DNA of 40,491 nt, from assembly GCF_002954775.1 (NCBI RefSeq), contig NZ_PJME01000070.1:1-40491 (forward strand), in the 5' to 3' direction. The notes under the pieces were generated by a model. The model was given only the letters and a program-made list of their open reading frames with translations. It searched no databases and was not told the origin of the DNA. Position numbers and translations under genes: made by a program. Shown here one piece after another: positions 39,566 to 40,491 of the stretch. The number at the start of each line of letters is the position of its first letter. Positions within the stretch are counted from its first letter, which is position 1. This DNA is from Streptomyces geranii (lineage in GTDB: Bacteria; Actinomycetota; Actinomycetes; Streptomycetales; Streptomycetaceae).

Positions 39566-40357
39566 GTGCGCGCCTCGCTCATCCAGATCGGTGTAGAAGA
39601 GGGCGAATCGGTCGAATCGCGTCGACTGCGGGTCGCGTCGCTGGTACGGGACGAGGCCGGTGCCGATCTCGTCGTCCTGCCCGAGCTGTGGACGACGGGG
39701 GCCTTCGCGTACGAGCTGTTCGCGAGCGAGGCCGAGCCGCTGGAGGGGCCGACGTACGAGGCCATGGCCAAGGCCGCGAGCGACGCGGGCGTCTGGCTGC
39801 ACGCCGGTTCGATTCCCGAACGGGATCCTGACGGGCCGTTGTACAACACCTCCCTCGTGTTCTCGCCCGACGGTGAACTGGCCGCCTCCTACCGCAAGAT
39901 CCATCGGTTCGGCTTCGACAAGGGTGAGGCCGTGCTGATGGGGGCGGGGACGGAGCTGGTGACCGTGCGGCTGCCTTCGACGACTGTCGGTGTCGCCACC
40001 TGTTACGACCTCCGTTTCCCTGAGCTGTTCCGTGGGCTCGTCGACGCGGGGGCGGAGACGATCGTGCTCTCGGCGGGGTGGCCGGAGCGGCGGCGGGGGC
40101 ACTGGACGCTGCTGGCTCGGGCGCGGGCGGTCGAGAACCAGGCGTTCGTCCTTGCTTGTGGAACGGCCGGTACGCATGCGGGAGTTCCGCAGGCCGGTCA
40201 CTCGATCGTGGTTGATCCGTGGGGTGAGGTGCTGGCGGAGGCGGGGGGTGGTGAGGAGGTGCTGCGGGTGGAGTTCGATGCGGGGAAGGTGGGGGAGACG
40301 CGGGAGGTGTTTCCCGCGCTGAAGGATCGGGTGCTGGGCGTTCCGGGGCGGGCCTGA
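39566..40357 (+). CDS. carbon-nitrogen hydrolase (nitrilase superfamily, omega-amidase-like)
   Basis: 263 residues from GTG 39566 with AGGACGG 7 bases upstream. The catalytic triad of the superfamily is complete: Glu40 in VVLPELWTTG, Lys111 in SYRKIHRFGFDKGE, and Cys146 in VGVATCYDLRFPELFRGL. The length matches Nit2-type omega-amidases and short bacterial amidohydrolases. It should hydrolyse a carboxamide such as alpha-ketoglutaramate or a deaminated glutathione; the exact substrate is not shown. The C terminus is GVPGRA. A short hairpin repeat follows 43 bases after the stop. Confidence 0.93.
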   Translation: MRASLIQIGVEEGESVESRRLRVASLVRDEAGADLVVLPELWTTGAFAYELFASEAEPLEGPTYEAMAKAASDAGVWLHAGSIPERDPDGPLYNTSLVFSPDGELAASYRKIHRFGFDKGEAVLMGAGTELVTVRLPSTTVGVATCYDLRFPELFRGLVDAGAETIVLSAGWPERRRGHWTLLARARAVENQAFVLACGTAGTHAGVPQAGHSIVVDPWGEVLAEAGGGEEVLRVEFDAGKVGETREVFPALKDRVLGVPGRA

Positions 40358-40400
40358 GTTTTCCTCGCCCCCGCCGCCCCTACCCGTACCCATCCCTTCC

Positions 40401-40453
40401 TGGGGGCTGCGCCCCCAGAGCCCCCGTTTGTCCTCAAACGCAGGACGGGCTGA
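40401..40453 (+). repeat. dispersed GC-rich hairpin repeat, short copy
   Basis: TGGGGGC-TGC-GCCCCCA (40401-40417), then GTTTGTCCTCAAAC and CAGGACGGGCTGA. It shares its two ends with the long copy at 38324-38392 but lacks about 16 middle bases (the GGCCTGAACGG part). It lies downstream of the nitrilase-family gene and may terminate it. Confidence 0.8.
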
Positions 40454-40491
40454 GTTGTGCCGGCCCGGGGTGGGTGGGCAAAGCGAGGGTG

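Overview
The window is about 40 kb of very G+C-rich actinobacterial chromosome, almost certainly Streptomyces. Codon third positions are nearly all G/C, many genes start with GTG or appear leaderless, and there are two bkdABC operons, a Bpa proteasome activator and PASTA-type kinases. Gene content and order resemble the ori-proximal arm of the S. coelicolor chromosome around its two bkd clusters. Two parS sites (19012-19071) and several perfect or near-perfect DnaA boxes support an ori-proximal position. No phage, transposon, CRISPR array or secondary-metabolite cluster was seen; this is mostly core chromosome.

Layout. 1-1150: the 5' part of fhaA (minus), a 0.5-kb non-coding stretch, then tRNA-Leu(CAG) and its terminator. 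1315-8379: DUF2252 protein, J-domain-like protein, rhodanese, an acyl-CoA dehydrogenase behind a KstR-like palindrome, and a translationally coupled DUF5819 - HTTM membrane protein - TrmH/SpoU methyltransferase operon. 8376-12394: a phenylacetate-type block, paaN (minus) divergent from a 3-hydroxyacyl-CoA dehydrogenase and a TetR (PaaR-like) regulator. 12413-16590: an Lrp regulator (BkdR-like) divergent from bkdABC copy 2. 16646-20155: mobA-DUF6457 fusion, moeA, two parS sites and a RCK-type potassium channel. 20172-23632: a DrrAB-like ABC exporter (minus), a quinone oxidoreductase and a small membrane-anchored protein. 23779-27967: bpa and two divergent Ser/Thr kinases. 28118-30900: an APH-type phosphotransferase with a large low-complexity insertion, a PNPOx-fold protein and a NarL-type response regulator. 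31221-34997: bkdABC copy 1 with a histone-H1-like tail on E1 alpha, ending in a strong terminator. 35069-40357: a K15-type DD-transpeptidase, a GntR regulator coupled to an MFS transporter, a TIGR03083-family protein and a nitrilase-superfamily amidohydrolase. A dispersed GC-rich repeat closes two of these genes.

How the parts work together. The acyl-CoA dehydrogenase, PaaN, hydroxyacyl-CoA dehydrogenase and the two branched-chain 2-oxoacid dehydrogenases all feed acyl-CoA metabolism. In Streptomyces this pool supplies branched fatty-acid starters and polyketide precursors. The most interesting regulatory signal is one palindrome (ACCG-AA-C(G/A)-AT-CGGT) found both in the paaN/hydroxyacyl-CoA dehydrogenase-tetR divergent promoter and in front of bkdA2. 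It implies that the TetR protein links phenylacetate-type and branched-chain catabolism. Perfect TTGTCCACA DnaA boxes lie in three of these promoter regions, and a parS site covers the start codon of the potassium-channel gene. Both suggest replication or segregation proteins binding on metabolic and membrane-physiology promoters.
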